Part shown: one piece after another, positions 1 through 10,489 of the stretch
Position numbering within the stretch: position 1 is the stretch's first letter
Layout of the letters: the number at the start of each line of letters is the position of its first letter
Source: Maea johnstoni
Taxonomy: Eukaryota; Annelida; Polychaeta; Spionida; Magelonidae
Direction of reading: 5' to 3'
Assembly (NCBI GenBank): GCA_963942565.1
Contig: OZ012693.1
Span: forward strand, 8,076,780-8,140,779
Length of the DNA: 64,000 nucleotides
Position numbers and translations under genes: made by a program
Notes under the pieces: model-generated
Told to the model about the DNA's origin: nothing
Databases searched by the model: none
Seen by the model: only the letters and a program-made list of their open reading frames with translations

Positions 1-296
1 AAAAAAACTTAAGGGTAGGGTTACATGTAGCCTAGCATACTAGAGCTGGCTTATTCTTCATCAACTAGTCAAGTCATTATATAGTACATTTCAGATTTGC
101 CAGATGGCAGCACTGCTGAATTCTCTTGTGGCTGTTTAGCCAATAACAGACATCTGGTGTGGAAATTAAGAACTAAACTGGACTCAGCAAGCACAGTGAA
201 GTTAAGGAGACAGCTCAAGCAATATACAGAAATACAAATGTATTCAGCCTGGTACCGAGGCTAGGTTACATGAAACAAACAACTTTTTTAGGCCTC
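1..296 (+). repeat. Harbinger-like MITE (GGCCTAAAA family) split by a 236 bp insertion
   Basis: The left piece (1-27) and the right piece (264-296, ending AACTTTTTTAGGCC) match the right half of the palindromic MITE seen whole at 13722-13934. GGTTACATG occurs at 19-27 and again at 264-272, so 28-263 looks like a later insertion with a 9 bp target duplication. The insert begins TAGCCT and ends AGGCTA, a very short inverted terminus. Its family is unknown. Confidence 0.5.
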
Positions 297-322
297 AGCA
301 TGAAAACCAGGCTACGGTGATG

Positions 323-375
323 CATGCTGTTTTACCTGGTCCATTGACCGTCAATGGACCAGGTAAAACAGCATG
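323..375. repeat. Perfect 25 bp hairpin
   Basis: Left arm 323-347, loop CCG 348-350 and right arm 351-375 form an uninterrupted inverted repeat (CATGCTGTTTTACCTGG at the outside). It may be a small foldback remnant or a transcribed hairpin; nothing else in the window matches it. Confidence 0.75.
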
Positions 376-529
376 TGATTGACCTTTATGTTGCTCAACC
401 CACCAGCCCACTTTAAAAAAAAACTTCCTCTAACAATGTACCCTATTATATACCACTATCACTTGATTTCTGTCTGACCCTCAATCGCATGCAGGTCTGA
501 CCTTCCTTCATGAATATACAAGGTGCAAA

Positions 530-810
530 CCATAGACAAAACAAAATGGGATGTCAAAATGTTTTTGTTTTTTTATAAAAACAATTAACCAATTGCTAAA
601 ATTACTAGAAGTAAATAGAGTCGACTGAATCAATACTTCAAAAGTTTTTTAATTAACTTTACTGTCCTCTACCATCACTCAAACAGTCATGCATTACATT
701 AAACCTGACCTGTCTCTCAATGTTTGCAAAGATCAAAGGATTTTGAGTATCAATATCACTTTCCACAAACTTAGGTATGTACATCTATTTTACCTAGTCA
801 CCTAGACAAC
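530..810. other. AT-rich spacer, nothing recognised
   Basis: No coding signal, motif or repeat matched elsewhere in the window was seen. Confidence 0.5.
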
Positions 811-990
811 TGGGCCGGCCTTGATAGTCGAGTGGTCAGATGCACCTGACTGCTAGATATCTCCCACCATTGCCTGGATTCAAATCCTTCTCTGGCCATG
901 TGAGAAAGTTGCCAGTGACTTGAAGTTAGGTGGTGAGTTTTCCCAGGTTCTCCCATCTCGAGCACTTATGGCTAATTAGTCAAAATTAAG
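811..990 (+). mobile_element. tRNA-derived SINE, family S1
   Basis: The head has an A-box-like GATAGTCGAGTGGTCAG and a B-box-like GGATTCAAATCC about 55 bp apart, as in an RNA polymerase III promoter. The body (GAGAAAGTTGCCAGTGACTT) recurs at 33440, 44689 and 45319. The copy is degraded and its 3' end is unclear. It is not a functional tRNA, because the acceptor stem does not pair. Confidence 0.6.
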
Positions 991-2218
991 CCTAAATAAG
1001 GACAAAGTGACAATTATCGTAATTCCAATTAGCCTTGACAGCTTAGGTGAAATAAAAACTTCCTGCCAAGTTGTCAGTGGGCAGGTAGCCCAAATTCTCA
1101 CCTGATTGAAACTGTCCCTAATAAAAATTACTGTATTTTGAATAGAAATGGCTGCACATGAAGGATTCAATTTTTATTAAAGGATTCACTGCAACCATTA
1201 CTTAAACAAACATTGAAGACCCAATGATGCATCTTACTAAGGAGTAAAGATTTGTAGGCTTCTCACAAACAACTTTTTTTGCCTTGAACGATTTGCATAT
1301 ACATGGTAACCGATGTTTTACAAAATAAGTGGTTTAGTAGTGGTGGGAGTCAGTTGAATTTTCCCAACCGATCATCAGTCAGCTAGGCCAACCGACTATC
1401 ACCGATTAATCGGTTCATCGCACTTTCATGAGAATGTTTGCTTGTCAAAGCTTAAGTTTAGCATGTTAACACTTATTATAATATTGTACTATTTCAAATT
1501 ATCTATTCTATCTTGGCATCAAACTTTCTCAAGTGTTTTTGATTTATGCTATGAAGGATTATACATGTAAACAGTGCAGGTTAGATAAACTTGCATGTTT
1601 TCTTTCTTATTTTTATTCAGTAACTTAGAGACAAATTACCAGTATTTTAATAAATCAAAATACTTTTTACAATATGTATGAAGGCATTAAAAGATGTCTT
1701 TAGAAAAATAATGAAAGACACATCATAAAACACATTTCATCAAACTCATATTGCTACATTTAGAAGGAATCTGAAATATCTAGTTTGCTCAGTACCCCAG
1801 TTTTTATCAGAGTCAGTAGGTATACTTCTTGGTATGCTATTACTTACTACTTGCATGACCCATACTAGACCTATAATACAGTGCTGGCTCTTAGAAGGTA
1901 TAAACAGGCCAGTAGGTCAGTACGTGAGACAAGCAACTTTCTCTGTGGGATATCTGGCAAGGAACCCTTTGACCTTAGAGGATGTGGGCTGGCTTAATGG
2001 GCTATTATACCGACTAACAATTAGGTGTAAAGTCTCCAGCCGATTAATTGGTTACTGTTAACTTGCTGACGACTTTCGACTACAGTCACTATGGTTTAGT
2101 AGGTATCACTTCATTGTATCATTCTCCCTAACCCTGTATTGTGCAGGTAAACTAACTAACAAATTAAATTATGCGTGAAAGGATACAACTCCCTCATCTA
2201 ATGGATACTCAGCAAGGA
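991..2218. other. Intergenic; two degraded copies of a CGATTAATCGGTT repeat
   Basis: Around 1300-1420 and 1985-2115 there are related segments containing CCGATTAATCGG / CCGATTAATTGG with flanking GTTTAGTAG and AACCGAT words. They look like halves of one old inverted-terminus element. Nothing coding was recognised; the short open frames here have no family features. Confidence 0.35.
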
Positions 2219-2245
2219 TTAACCCTTATGCTGCTGGTGGCTCTG
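2219..2245 (+). repeat. Family A MITE end fragment
   Basis: TTAACCCTTATGCTGCTGG is the terminus of the TTAA-flanked family A elements. Only the end is present. Confidence 0.6.
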
Positions 2246-2277
2246 CATGACCAGTAAAAAGTTGTACCATGTAGTGG

Positions 2278-2395
2278 TGTAGTGACCATGCCCACCCGCT
2301 AACAGGATCCAGCAGAGACTTGAACATGCGACCTCATGCTTGGGAGCAAAGTGTCGTAACCACTAAAACAGGGGTGCCTGGGGTGGGTCCCTCGT
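2278..2395 (-). mobile_element. tRNA-derived SINE head, family S2
   Basis: Read on the minus strand it gives an A-box-like TTTTAGTGGTTACGA and a B-box-like GCATGTTCAAGTCTC, followed by CTGGATCC. This matches the head of the full S2 copy at 32791. The 3' body is missing. Confidence 0.55.
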
Positions 2396-2565
2396 TATTA
2401 CAACTGAATGAATCAGGTGAAAAATAAAATGTGTTGTTAAGATATTGAAATGTAAACATAAGTTACTTTATACAGATAAAGTAGCTAATGGTGCTTCCAC
2501 CTATTATTTGTAATGGTCACTACTGTGAGCACTGTACATCTCCCGTGTGAGAGGTTCCATTGCAG

Positions 2566-4605
2566 GGCTCGACATTGGTGCTTGCCCCATTGCCCCGGGC
2601 AAGGGGCATTTCAGCAAAAAAGTGAAGTGGCTTGTTGAATTTCAAAAGCCTTAAATCATGATTTAGAAATTTGAACATAAAAGTAGACATTTTAAACCTT
2701 CTAGAACAACTTTGATTTTTTTCCTGACTTATTTAGTTAGCTAGATATAGCATATCTAACTTTGAAAAACATTTTTGTGGGTTCTACACGGGACATTTTC
2801 TTATATTGATTTTTTTCTTCAATTTTGATTTTATCCATCAGTAACTTCAATGAATGCATCACAACAGCCTTCATTACCTTGTCTCCACTTTTTTGTAAAT
2901 GAAATATCAATCAAATGAGTGATTTATGCATGTCAAAATTGTCAATGTCCCGTGTAGAACTTTTTTACATATAAAAGTTTATTTTTCTTGAAATCTAGAA
3001 GACCTATCACAGATCCTTTTGGAATTCTCTCCCTACACATGAAAAGAGATATTTCAACATGTTCCTCTTATATTTCTTGTAAATGGAAGTCTTTAAAATG
3101 TGAATCTTAAAAAAAGTTCTACACGGGACAATCTGGTTCTACACGGGACATCTGTGCCTGAAAAACCTATTAGATGATATAAAAAAGTGTGTGAACTTTC
3201 ATGAATGTATCACATAGCCTTCATTACTTTGTTTCAACTTTTTTCAAATGAAATATTAATCAAATGAGTAATTTAGATGCATATCAAAATTGTCATTGTC
3301 CCGTGTAGAACTTTTTTACGTATAAAAAAATATTTTTCTTGAAATCTAGAAAACCTATCACAGATCGTTTTGGAATTTTCTCCCTACACACAGAAAGAAA
3401 TATTTTGACATGTTCCTCTTACATTTCTTGTAAATGGAAGTCTTTAAAATGTGAACCTTAAAAAAAGTTCTACACGGGACAATCTGGTTCTACACGGGAC
3501 ATCTGTGACATCTGTGTAGAACCGTCCCGTGTAGAACCCACCTTCTTTATTAATCACTTTGTTTTCTTAGAATTTAAATGAGAATATGACAAGAAAGAAA
3601 CAAATTCATGAAGAAGAGTTTCACTGGGTCCATACAAATGTTATTTGATTAACATATGATTTGTGCAAGAAGAGGAATTTAAGATGAAATGAAGCTATCG
3701 AAAAGCAAATTTGATTTATTGAAATTGATCTGCTTAACTTGTCTTTAAGAGAAGAAAGAGTATATTCATATTAACTCTAAGGATTAAGGCTATGTTCTTG
3801 TTAAACTAGAATTTCTTATTTATGCTCTAGGGGCTAGAAAAGTACTGAAAAAGTATAAGTGAAAAGTGTCCCGTGTAGAACCGTCCCGTGTAGAACCCAC
3901 TTTCTTCATTAATAACTATGTTTTCTTAGAATCTAAATGAGAATGTAACAAGAAAGAAACAGATTCATGAAGTAAAGTTTCACTGCTTTCATACAAATGT
4001 AATTTGATTAACATGTGATTTCTACAAGAAGAGGAATTTAAGATGTAATGAAGCTATCAAAAAGTCACTTCACTTTTATGTCCCGTGTAGAACCAGAGGT
4101 TTTTCCTAATTTCTGGCAAAAGTATTAGTTTAATATTTGTTATAAATATACATTTCAATAGAGTAAATGGTCAATATTTGCTTGTTGCAAAAATATTTAT
4201 TGAAATGAGTTCCATTTAAAAGCTATTTAGCTCTGAAGTCTGTGTTTTGTCCCGTGTAGAACCGAAGCAATTCGTGAAATGCCCCGCAAGTAGAATTTGT
4301 AAATTATAACTGTGGGGCAAGTGAAAACTGCATCTTGCTTGCCCCACTGGGAAAGAACATTTTGTATATTTCAAGTTTACTTTTGAGAATGTGTGCAAGT
4401 TTTGTGGTCTGCCATCCAAGCTTGTCCTAGAAAATATGCTTCTACATGCCAGAATGTTCTACTTGGTTTTAAATGAAGTATTATAGAATTATTATATACA
4501 ATTTTTCAAGGGCAAGTGAAAGTTGGAGTAGGGCAAGTGAAAATTGAATCTCACTTGCCCTACGGGGCAAGTCGCTGCAAAAGTTAACGTCGTGCCCTGC
4601 ATTGA
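2566..4605. mobile_element. GCAAGTG-type element interrupted by a 1.6 kb block with 14-base motifs
   Basis: The flanks (2566-2645 and about 4268-4605) carry GGGCTCGAC, CTTGCCCC and GGGGCAAGTGAAA words of a dispersed element. The middle (about 2690-4265) is two pairs of direct repeats, about 345 bp (2870-3160 with 3215-3500) and about 190 bp (3540-3700 with 3900-4070). They are punctuated by twelve exact copies of TTCTACACGGGACA or its complement, five on the plus strand and seven on the minus. No transposase was recognised. Confidence 0.55.
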
Positions 4606-4819
4606 GTAACTTCTTTGTATGTAAAAAAATTCCTTTGTTCTGGTCATGTGACAGAACATCATGTGAGTCAGTCACCATTAAATCTTTGACATGAGAACAG
4701 CAGTTTTACGTTCTTCTTTTCTACTTCCTTCCCAGAATGGCGTACACTCTAACATGTGGAAAGAGGGGGGAGCAGAGTAAAGTAGAATGATAAGCTTAAA
4801 AGGCTTCCAGGTGACAGGA
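4606..4819. other. Spacer, nothing recognised
   Basis: No repeat match or coding signal seen. Confidence 0.4.
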
Positions 4820-4822
4820 ATT

Positions 4823-5335
4823 ACCCACATTCCGCACAGAGTCCATGCGCCTGCTGCTCGAATGTCGGGACACTAAACGAGCATCTGCTGATGATCCACC
4901 CTGCATTTGTATCTATATTACACATATGTGTATTTGTGTTATAAAGTATTTTACAAACGGATATAAAACTTAATCTAATAAAAAATAATCTTATTCAGAA
5001 TTAAATTATTCTACAAACTGCAGGTTATTTTATTATTCATAATTTCACTTTCACGTTTAACTAGTACCTTAGATCGACATTCATGCACATGCCTGCAGAA
5101 CTCTTTTTTAATGGTTGCGAGTTGAAAAGAGTTTATAACTTCATTCATTTTTTCATTTAAGTCAACGTGAGTCGTGTGGACATGTATCTTTTGTGATATA
5201 CGTATATATTTCGCATGTTTTATGGAAAAGTACATAAAACATGTAGTTTTAATAGGAGCCGGTACAGTAGCGGACGGTCAAATGAGGAGCCGCACTGGCA
5301 GCGGGCGCCCAAATTCTGTGCGGATGGTGTGTATC
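4823..5335. repeat. Possible 510 bp MITE with GC-rich imperfect ends
   Basis: The ends CCGCACAGAGTCCATGCGCC (left) and, inverted, CCGCACAGAATTTGGGCGCC (right) pair over about 30 bp with mismatches, around an AT-rich centre. The GC-rich ends stand out against the surroundings. No clear target duplication was found. Confidence 0.4.
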
Positions 5336-6250
5336 CCGATACCATGACTCTAACCTAATCACCTTTTATAGCACAATAAATAATTATGTAAATAACACAA
5401 CACTATAATACATCATATTGCTGATATTTGATATCAAAATACAGGTGTTCGAACTGGCTTAATACGGATATGTTTTATCCAGATTTTCAGATTTACCCTA
5501 CAGATCAAGGGTCCGGTCCATCCCAATACATTCACATGCAAATTTCAGTGCTTATTCCGGACAATTTGATCCATATCTCGCCTAAACCGGGCGATTTTCG
5601 AGGCACGCTCTCTACCATTTAAGGTTTAAGAGCATGCTTTTATCCGGATTGCCTATCATGAGTTGAGCTTGCCTTTCACATGATACAACATGCCCAAGAC
5701 ATTACCACAGAAAGCAGAAATAATGTATTTTAATGCTTGTAGTGCTATAAATGTGTACATGTAGTGATGTACTCATGCAATCTGGTTGGCAATAAATTTG
5801 GGGTGGAAGTTTAGATGTACTAAATAAATGTGATACTTTATCTAGCCCTGCTGTCCTACTGGGCATGAAGATTGCAGTTGAAAGAAATGCAGCGAAACTC
5901 TAAAGAATCCACTCAGTTAATCATGAACCTGAGAACAAGCCTACATATCAAAATAGTATCTGTGACAGAGACACTGATACTGTGAGTGTGACAGCAACAC
6001 ATCTGTAAATGCAAGGACAGTCCTCATGCCGGGAGTTTTCTATTGACAAAACACAAACAGTACGCCACAGAGACGGCTGAAACTTCGTTGTATGATGTAA
6101 ACCATCCATGTAATGCCAAACATATAAAACAAAATTAACTAAAAAACCATAAACGCAAGAAAAATTAAGAAAATACGGCATACCTGTATCCTTAGAGTCG
6201 ACGTGGACGTACCTTCGACCTCGTTTTCGGTAAGAGTGACGAAATCTAAG
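5336..6250. other. Intergenic, no recognised gene
   Basis: Unique-looking AT-rich sequence. A 128-codon minus-strand frame covering 5948-6334 has no recognisable family. Its start overlaps the promoter-like sequence below, so part of it could be a first exon, but this is unproven. Confidence 0.35.
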
Positions 6251-6254
6251 GATT

Positions 6255-6300
6255 TGTAAAACGTGATGTGATTGGCCAATAAGTGAACCCGGAAGTTTAG
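6255..6300 (-). promoter_or_regulatory. Promoter-like CCAAT / ETS cluster
   Basis: The palindromic CCAAT box ATTGGCCAAT (6271-6280) lies 10 bp from an ETS-type CCGGAAGT (6290-6297), with ACGTGATG nearby. On the minus strand a GTACGT donor-like site occurs about 70 bp downstream, near 6210. The arrangement resembles a TATA-less promoter of a minus-strand transcript. No downstream coding exon was recognised, so this is inference. Confidence 0.3.
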
Positions 6301-6549
6301 AGTTTTCTACAAACATGTTTATCATAACAAGCATGATACTGAATATTTACATGTTGTGTCCGAGAGTGATGTTCATATTTTCATGGCTGGTGTAATAGGG
6401 AAGAAAGGCAAAATGGCCCATACAAGAAAAAAAGGACCTGGCTCGATCGAAGTATATTTTAAATTACAACCAATGCATAAAGCAGTAACATTTCTGACTA
6501 TTCAAGAAAAAAGAAAATATGCATGGATGGATCTGGAACACAGAACATG

Positions 6550-7140
6550 AAGCCTATTAGCACCATTGAAAAAAAAAAATATTTTTTTTTTCCTTAGAAA
6601 TCCGAAAAAAAAAAAAAAAAAACCTCAAGATCCTCGTTCACAAAAAAAAATGTTTTAAATATCACGATTGTCCAGTTGGGTATGTACCAGAATTGTTCCT
6701 ACAATTCTTGTACGTAAGAATTGTAGGAACAATTCTGGTTTTAAATGAATTGTTTTCAAATATCGGCAGTGTGACCTCTTTACACATTTACACACGGAGA
6801 TGAATGTCGCCAGAAGGGGGTATCGGCGCAGCTTGAGGAACTTAGGTCATCTCGATGATCTAAGCATGTATGCTCCTCTAGCTGGACCGATACTCCCTTC
6901 TGGCGACGTTCACCTCCTACAATTCATTTAGTACCAGAATTGTTCCTACAATTGTTACGTACAGGAATTGTAGGAACAATTCTGGTACATAATCTATTTT
7001 TAGCAACTTTACACAAAATTTTTTTTAAAATATATTTGCGAAGGAGGATCTTGATATATATATTTTTTTTTTAGATTTTCGGATTTCCAAGGAGAAAAAA
7101 ATAAATACAATATTTTTTTCAGTGGTCCTAATAGGCTTCC
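6550..7140. mobile_element. 590 bp multi-level palindromic (foldback) element
   Basis: The outer arms (AAGCCTATTAGCACCATTGA at left; its near-complement TCAGTGGTCCTAATAGGCTT at right) extend inward about 90-100 bp through poly-A/T. Inside lie two separate hairpins with the same stem, ACCAGAATTGTTCCTACAAT, at about 6688-6741 and 6931-6987. Between them a third inverted pair (GTCGCCAGAAGGGGGTATCGG, 6807-6827, with CCGATACTCCCTTCTGGCGAC, 6888-6908) encloses a short ATCTCGATGAT stem. No coding capacity was found. Confidence 0.7.
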
Positions 7141-7630
7141 ATACGATTCCCTGACAGAACTGATTCTAATAATGCGAACCTTGAATTTTTTAAATGCCTT
7201 ATGGAAATTTTACCCTGTTGATTGGTTCAAATTACTATAATCTAAACAATCCAACACATGAACTTCTGTATTTCTTGCACATAAATTAATCTTTTTTATT
7301 TTAATTGGAATTTTGATTATGGTATGCCATCATATTTAGACAAATTGAACTCATGATGGAATCAGAAAAATATAAGTTAAAAAAAAATAATATGGCCAAA
7401 ACAAGTTATTTGAATGTTTCGTTAAAACTAGTGGTAAGCTATACAAACATTAGAATTGTGAAGTTAGTTTTTGTGGTGATTTATAGCTTTGTCAAAAAAT
7501 TCCCTTTGACTGGCTTTGGTCTTGAAAGTCTCAGTCACCCAATGACATTTTGGCCTCAGATATAGATCTACACAATCACAATCCCTCGATATTTATTTCT
7601 CTGGTATAAGGTAACCATTGGATACTTAGT
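7141..7630. other. AT-rich spacer, nothing recognised
   Basis: No gene-like or repeat signal was identified. Confidence 0.4.
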
Positions 7631-7634
7631 TGAC

Positions 7635-8205
7635 CGATAATTGATCAAAAAAGAAAAAAAATCCATATAACACTTTAATTTTGTTTTGTATTGACCTCAC
7701 TCCCAACCCAGCAAAGGGGTATGAGAAAAGACTGGAAACTGATATGATGCTGGCATGGTGCACTGACCAAAAGAAAGCATAGATTGACGGATGATTACTG
7801 GCATACAAGTTATTAATATTTTCAACCTGTTGCAAAATCTTCATTTTGCAACAGATTTGAAAGAGAATTAGAAGGCCAGTAGAATTAATTGTGGCGGTTC
7901 TAACGATTTAAACCACATTAGAATTGACCCACGGAAAGGCAAGTAATTTGATTTACCAGGAATGTAGAAGCCATCGTTGTGGCAGCTTTTCCCGCAACTA
8001 TAATCATGGCTTCGAAGGAGCATTTATTGCACGAGAGCATTTGTTACATAGTTGCGCATGTTGTGTCTAGTTCACCAGTTTGCAGGTAGTACTAGTTGAT
8101 GCTACTGATTCCTAGAATTCCACGAATCTTGCGCCTGCATGACCGGCTCCATGGTACATGCACGTCACATCGGAGTCATGGAGATCATCGAAAAATCAAA
8201 ATCAA
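7635..8205 (+). repeat. Single monomer plus tail of the 203 bp array repeat
   Basis: 7735-7945 matches the monomer of the array at 56925-59575 (words TTCAACCTGTTGCAAAATCTTC, GTGGCGGTTCTAACGATTTA and TTGACCCACGGAAAGGC). 7945-8205 matches its tail (GCATTTGTTAC, TTGCGCCTGCATGACCGG, ACGTCACATCGG). It shows that monomer plus tail is one mobile unit that also occurs alone, nearly 50 kb from the array. Confidence 0.65.
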
Positions 8206-8403
8206 GTATGGTGCTCATCATGAAATTTCAGTAAATACATAGTGTTTCCTACCTAGTAAATATATAATGTAGATAGAAATAAATTAGCGGACTATTATAT
8301 TCAAATCAATTTTTCATTATTTCTATATCTTAATTTCTATCTTTAATTTCAATTTTCCTCCAATGAAATCCTTCGACTCAAGTTCACAGATGTATCAACA
8401 AAC

Positions 8404-8450
8404 ATGGCGGCGCCCTTTGCTCAATCCTCCTACCAACGAAAGTATGTCAG
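8404..8450 (+). CDS. Candidate first coding exon of a small unrecognised gene
   Basis: AACATGGCGGCGCCC has a good Kozak context and opens a frame encoding MAAPFAQSSYQRKYV, ending at a GTAAGG donor in phase 2. The CpG-bearing start contrasts with the AT-rich surroundings. The phase fits the candidate exons at 11247 and 14006, which together give 71 codons without a stop. I do not recognise the protein. The support is start context, splice sites and phase only. Confidence 0.4.
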
Positions 8451-9529
8451 GTAAGGTACCAAAACAATTATCTGTCATCGTACTTCTTCGCTAAGTGAGA
8501 CACGTATGCTCTGATTGTTTAAGTTCATTGGTCTTCCGGCTGATATGTCAATGTCTTTCTGCATTTTAAGGCAACATTGCTTCCCAGACAAGAAAAAAAG
8601 TCTCAAATGACAACTGTCTGCTGGTTTGAATCTCTATCCTCTGTCTGTGACACTTTCCTGAGCGGTGGGAGGTGTCAGTTGTGGCTGTCAAAATTGCCAG
8701 TGAGGTAACACCCACTCTCAGCTTCACAAAAGCTATTCCTTATTTTTCTAAGGTATGCAAATTTGATATGGACTCCTTTTATCACTTATTGTTTAAGTGT
8801 GGTTGTCTCAGATTTTTAAAAATGAAATGTCAAAAATGTATACATGTAATTTGTAAACATGGAGATTGAATAAAAACATTTGGGGTTACATGCCCATGGT
8901 AATTAATGCAAACAGCATAAGCAGCATATACGTATATCCATTTCAATTATCTACATTTAACTTGAACTCTTTTCCAATTACACGGATCATTTCAATTTCA
9001 ATCAAGATGGAACATACACAACTAGAGTTGATATATCCATTTAAGCGAGTCAAATCAAACTTCTGAAATAAACAACAATGAATTCTTCCTCAAGGGAGAG
9101 CCAGAACAGGCACAAATGATGATTTGGTATTTGAAATGATCACATCTGATTTAATCTGTGTATACTTGTTGAGTATTGTAGTTGATTGTCAAGCCCAGGC
9201 TAAAATGTTTTGATCAGATGTGATCCAGAGGGGAGGGTATAATATAGGTTTTTCTAATTTTTACACTTCAGATTTCATAACCACTTCCTCCAGAGTTTTA
9301 GTCGAGAATAAAACAAACAAATATTTTTCAACTTTCAAATTCTATAACTTTTGAATAAATTTAAAATTGGAAAAACTGATATGAAGTCAAAATCGGAAAA
9401 ATTGCGATACGCTTCCCCTCAAAACACTTTAAAAGTGTGACTACTCTCATTTGATCTTATTATGAGGAAAAGGATGTAGGCTTTTACATTTGTGAACATC
9501 TCAAAATGACCTTATATTCACAAATTAGG
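8451..9529. other. Candidate intron, nothing recognised
   Basis: AT-rich sequence without a recognised element. Confidence 0.4.
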
Positions 9530-9860
9530 GTGCGGAACAGCGGCGGTTTCTCCATTAGAAAGCCTCTCCCGTCCCGCTAGATGTTAACTTGGAGTGTCCC
9601 AACTGCTGACGGGAAACCGCCACAATTTAACCCATCGCGAAGTGGCAGATTGAAAAATTGACATCAACTAATCAATTTGGTTGGCCGATGAAGCAAAACC
9701 GTGGCGATCCAGATCTTGCTGCGGCGGGAACCGCTGCAATTGAAAACTGCCCCGCTCCCGTCGCCGCCAAGTGGAAATAGGTAAAGGAAAAAAAGAGGCG
9801 AACAATTTTGCCGGCAAAATTTCGCCGTCCCGCCTAGTGGAAATGGGCCCTTTTAAAACC
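9530..9860. repeat. GC-rich island with GCGGGA/TCCCGC inverted words
   Basis: Contrasting GC-rich block with repeated GGCGGTTT, CCCGTC, GCCGGCAAAATT and TAGTGGAAATGGGCCC words in both orientations, flanked by AT-rich DNA. It looks like an old inverted-terminus MITE, but the ends are not clear. The minus-strand open frame inside it is composition-driven. Confidence 0.35.
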
Positions 9861-10489
9861 CAATAAGCCACCTTAAGTGGGTTTATAACAAGCCACTGTA
9901 TAGCTAATTGAGGCAACCACAATGCTAATCTAAGCTCCAAGGATATCTCCTTTCATTGACATGATTTAGGAAAAGTACTGTAACTTGAACCCCCTGCAAT
10001 GTATGCAGTATGTACTGCTTAATGGGTTTGTCATTCTTGACCATGCATGCTGCATATATTGTGAACAGAAACTGGAACCTGATGGAATTATCCTGCATTT
10101 ATTGTAGGGCTTGGACATACTTTACTTCACAAATCTGCTCCCTTCTACATACTAGTACATAGAGAAATATGTTCCCAGTATTTTGAATTGCCGTAAACAG
10201 TTTTCAACATTCCCTACAATTATTGCCTAACTCATTAGGAATGATGTCATGATTTCATGAACTTTTATTTTCATCATCAATAACAGTGATACTTGTTATA
10301 ATGTACATGTACTAAGACATAAATTCTAGTTTCATCACTCTTGCTGTTTGTGCAGTTTGACTTAAACTAAAAGATAGGTGAAAATGATAAAAATGCCTGT
10401 CAAGGAAATTTGAGTGGAAATTTACTCTCCCTCATTTGATTTTTTGCATTTTCGATTTCACTTTCCCATGGCAGTTGTATTATGTACAC
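9861..10489. other. Spacer, nothing recognised
   Basis: No gene or repeat was identified. Confidence 0.4.

Noticed and set aside
811-900. tRNA gene candidates at 811, 32797 and 45319
   Set aside because: A and B boxes are present but cloverleaf stems do not pair and SINE bodies follow; these are tRNA-derived SINEs.
5948-6334. 128-codon minus-strand frame
   Set aside because: No domain; it overlaps a promoter-like cluster, so it may be partly untranslated or chance.
9668-9940. 90-codon minus-strand frame
   Set aside because: Lies in a GC-rich repeat island and has no recognisable domain.
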